Source: Syntrophomonadaceae bacterium (lineage in GTDB: Bacteria; Bacillota; Syntrophomonadia; Syntrophomonadales; Syntrophomonadaceae). Taken from it: a stretch of DNA of 6,331 bases. The DNA is taken from NCBI GenBank assembly GCA_028683995.1, contig JAQUGU010000032.1, positions 5,789 to 12,119 of the forward strand, in the 5' to 3' direction. The notes below the pieces were generated by a model, which was given only the letters and a program-made list of their open reading frames with translations, ran no database searches and had not been told where the DNA came from. Shown piece by piece: positions 6,169-6,331 of the stretch. Each line of letters opens with the position of its first letter. Position 1 is the first letter of the stretch. The translations under genes were made by a program, and so were the position numbers.

Positions 6169-6331
6169 GGGTAGTCTCCTTTATTAAAGTAATTAGTTTA
6201 CCTGCTGTTTCATCAGTCAGCGGCTTGTTAAAAAACGCTAAAGCTCCCAGCTTAAAGACTTCTGCGCGGGTAGATTTTTGAATGTCGGCTGAAATTACAA
6301 TAATATTGGCTTCCTTGTCATATTCCTTAAT
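6161..6331 (-). CDS. Response regulator receiver domain, C-terminal part (cut by window edge)
   Basis: The last 56 codons of a minus-strand gene whose start lies beyond base 6331, ending at TGA 6163-6161. The fragment is the second half of a CheY-like receiver: strand beta-4 NIIVISAD, whose Ser (fragment residue 14) takes the place of the switch Thr/Ser; then GALAFFNKP, where F33 matches the aromatic switch position (CheY Tyr106), K36 is the invariant lysine and P37 the cis-proline. It then ends after the last helix (ETAGKLITLIKE) with no output domain, so this is a single-domain or C-terminal receiver. The phosphorylated aspartate would lie outside the window. The stop overlaps the CheC start by 8 bases. 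It is the likely substrate of the adjacent CheC phosphatase. This gene is open to the edge and was found by reading the reverse strand. Confidence 0.88.
   Translation of the reverse strand: MKEYDKEANIIVISADIQKSTRAEVFKLGALAFFNKPLTDETAGKLITLIKETTHA
6176..6181 (-). promoter_or_regulatory. Ribosome binding site of the CheC-like gene
   Basis: AAGGAG on the minus strand ends 7 bases before ATG 6168-6166 and lies within the last codons of the receiver gene. It supports this start over the in-frame ATG five codons in (6156-6154). Confidence 0.75.

Overview
The window looks like part of a chromosome of an anaerobic, spore-forming type Gram-positive bacterium of the Clostridia, plausibly a Desulfotomaculum- or Pelotomaculum-like member of the Peptococcaceae. 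This is inferred from moderate G+C, strong GGAGG-type ribosome binding sites, a large secreted amidase built from SH3b, copper-amine-oxidase-N-like ('stalk') and AMIN modules, and a CheC-type phosphatase. No rRNA, tRNA, mobile element or CRISPR was seen, and nothing looks recently acquired.

Layout. Bases 1-1563 form a self-contained plus-strand transcription unit: a good sigma-A promoter (47-76), a near-perfect palindrome over the predicted start site (84-101), a TetR/AcrR regulator (137-727), a DUF6125-like protein of unknown function (750-1514) and a strong hairpin terminator (1525-1563). A 227-base gap follows with a 22-base inverted repeat (1608-1629) of unknown meaning. Bases 1742-4441 encode an 899-residue secreted cell-wall amidase. 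A 135-base gap (4442-4576) separates it from a convergent minus-strand operon running from the right edge: the C-terminal half of a response-regulator receiver domain (6331-6161), a CheC-family phosphatase (6168-5539) and a PAS-GGDEF diguanylate cyclase (5536-4577).

How the genes work together. The TetR protein most likely represses its own operon, so the DUF6125 protein would be made when an unknown ligand is present. The DUF6125 protein contains an internal duplication (residues 16-77 and 90-151, 74-residue period, no gap needed). In the minus-strand operon, an 8-base overlap, a 2-base gap and well-placed Shine-Dalgarno sites imply coupled synthesis of receiver, phosphatase and cyclase. The CheC protein keeps both E-x2-N-x22-P catalytic signatures, so it probably dephosphorylates the receiver encoded just upstream. 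The cyclase has all visible catalytic residues and an inhibitory RxxD site. This suggests a small phospho-relay module feeding c-di-GMP synthesis.

The most interesting parts are the receiver/CheC/diguanylate cyclase module and the duplicated DUF6125-like protein under its own TetR switch. I see no clear evidence of an entirely unknown system.
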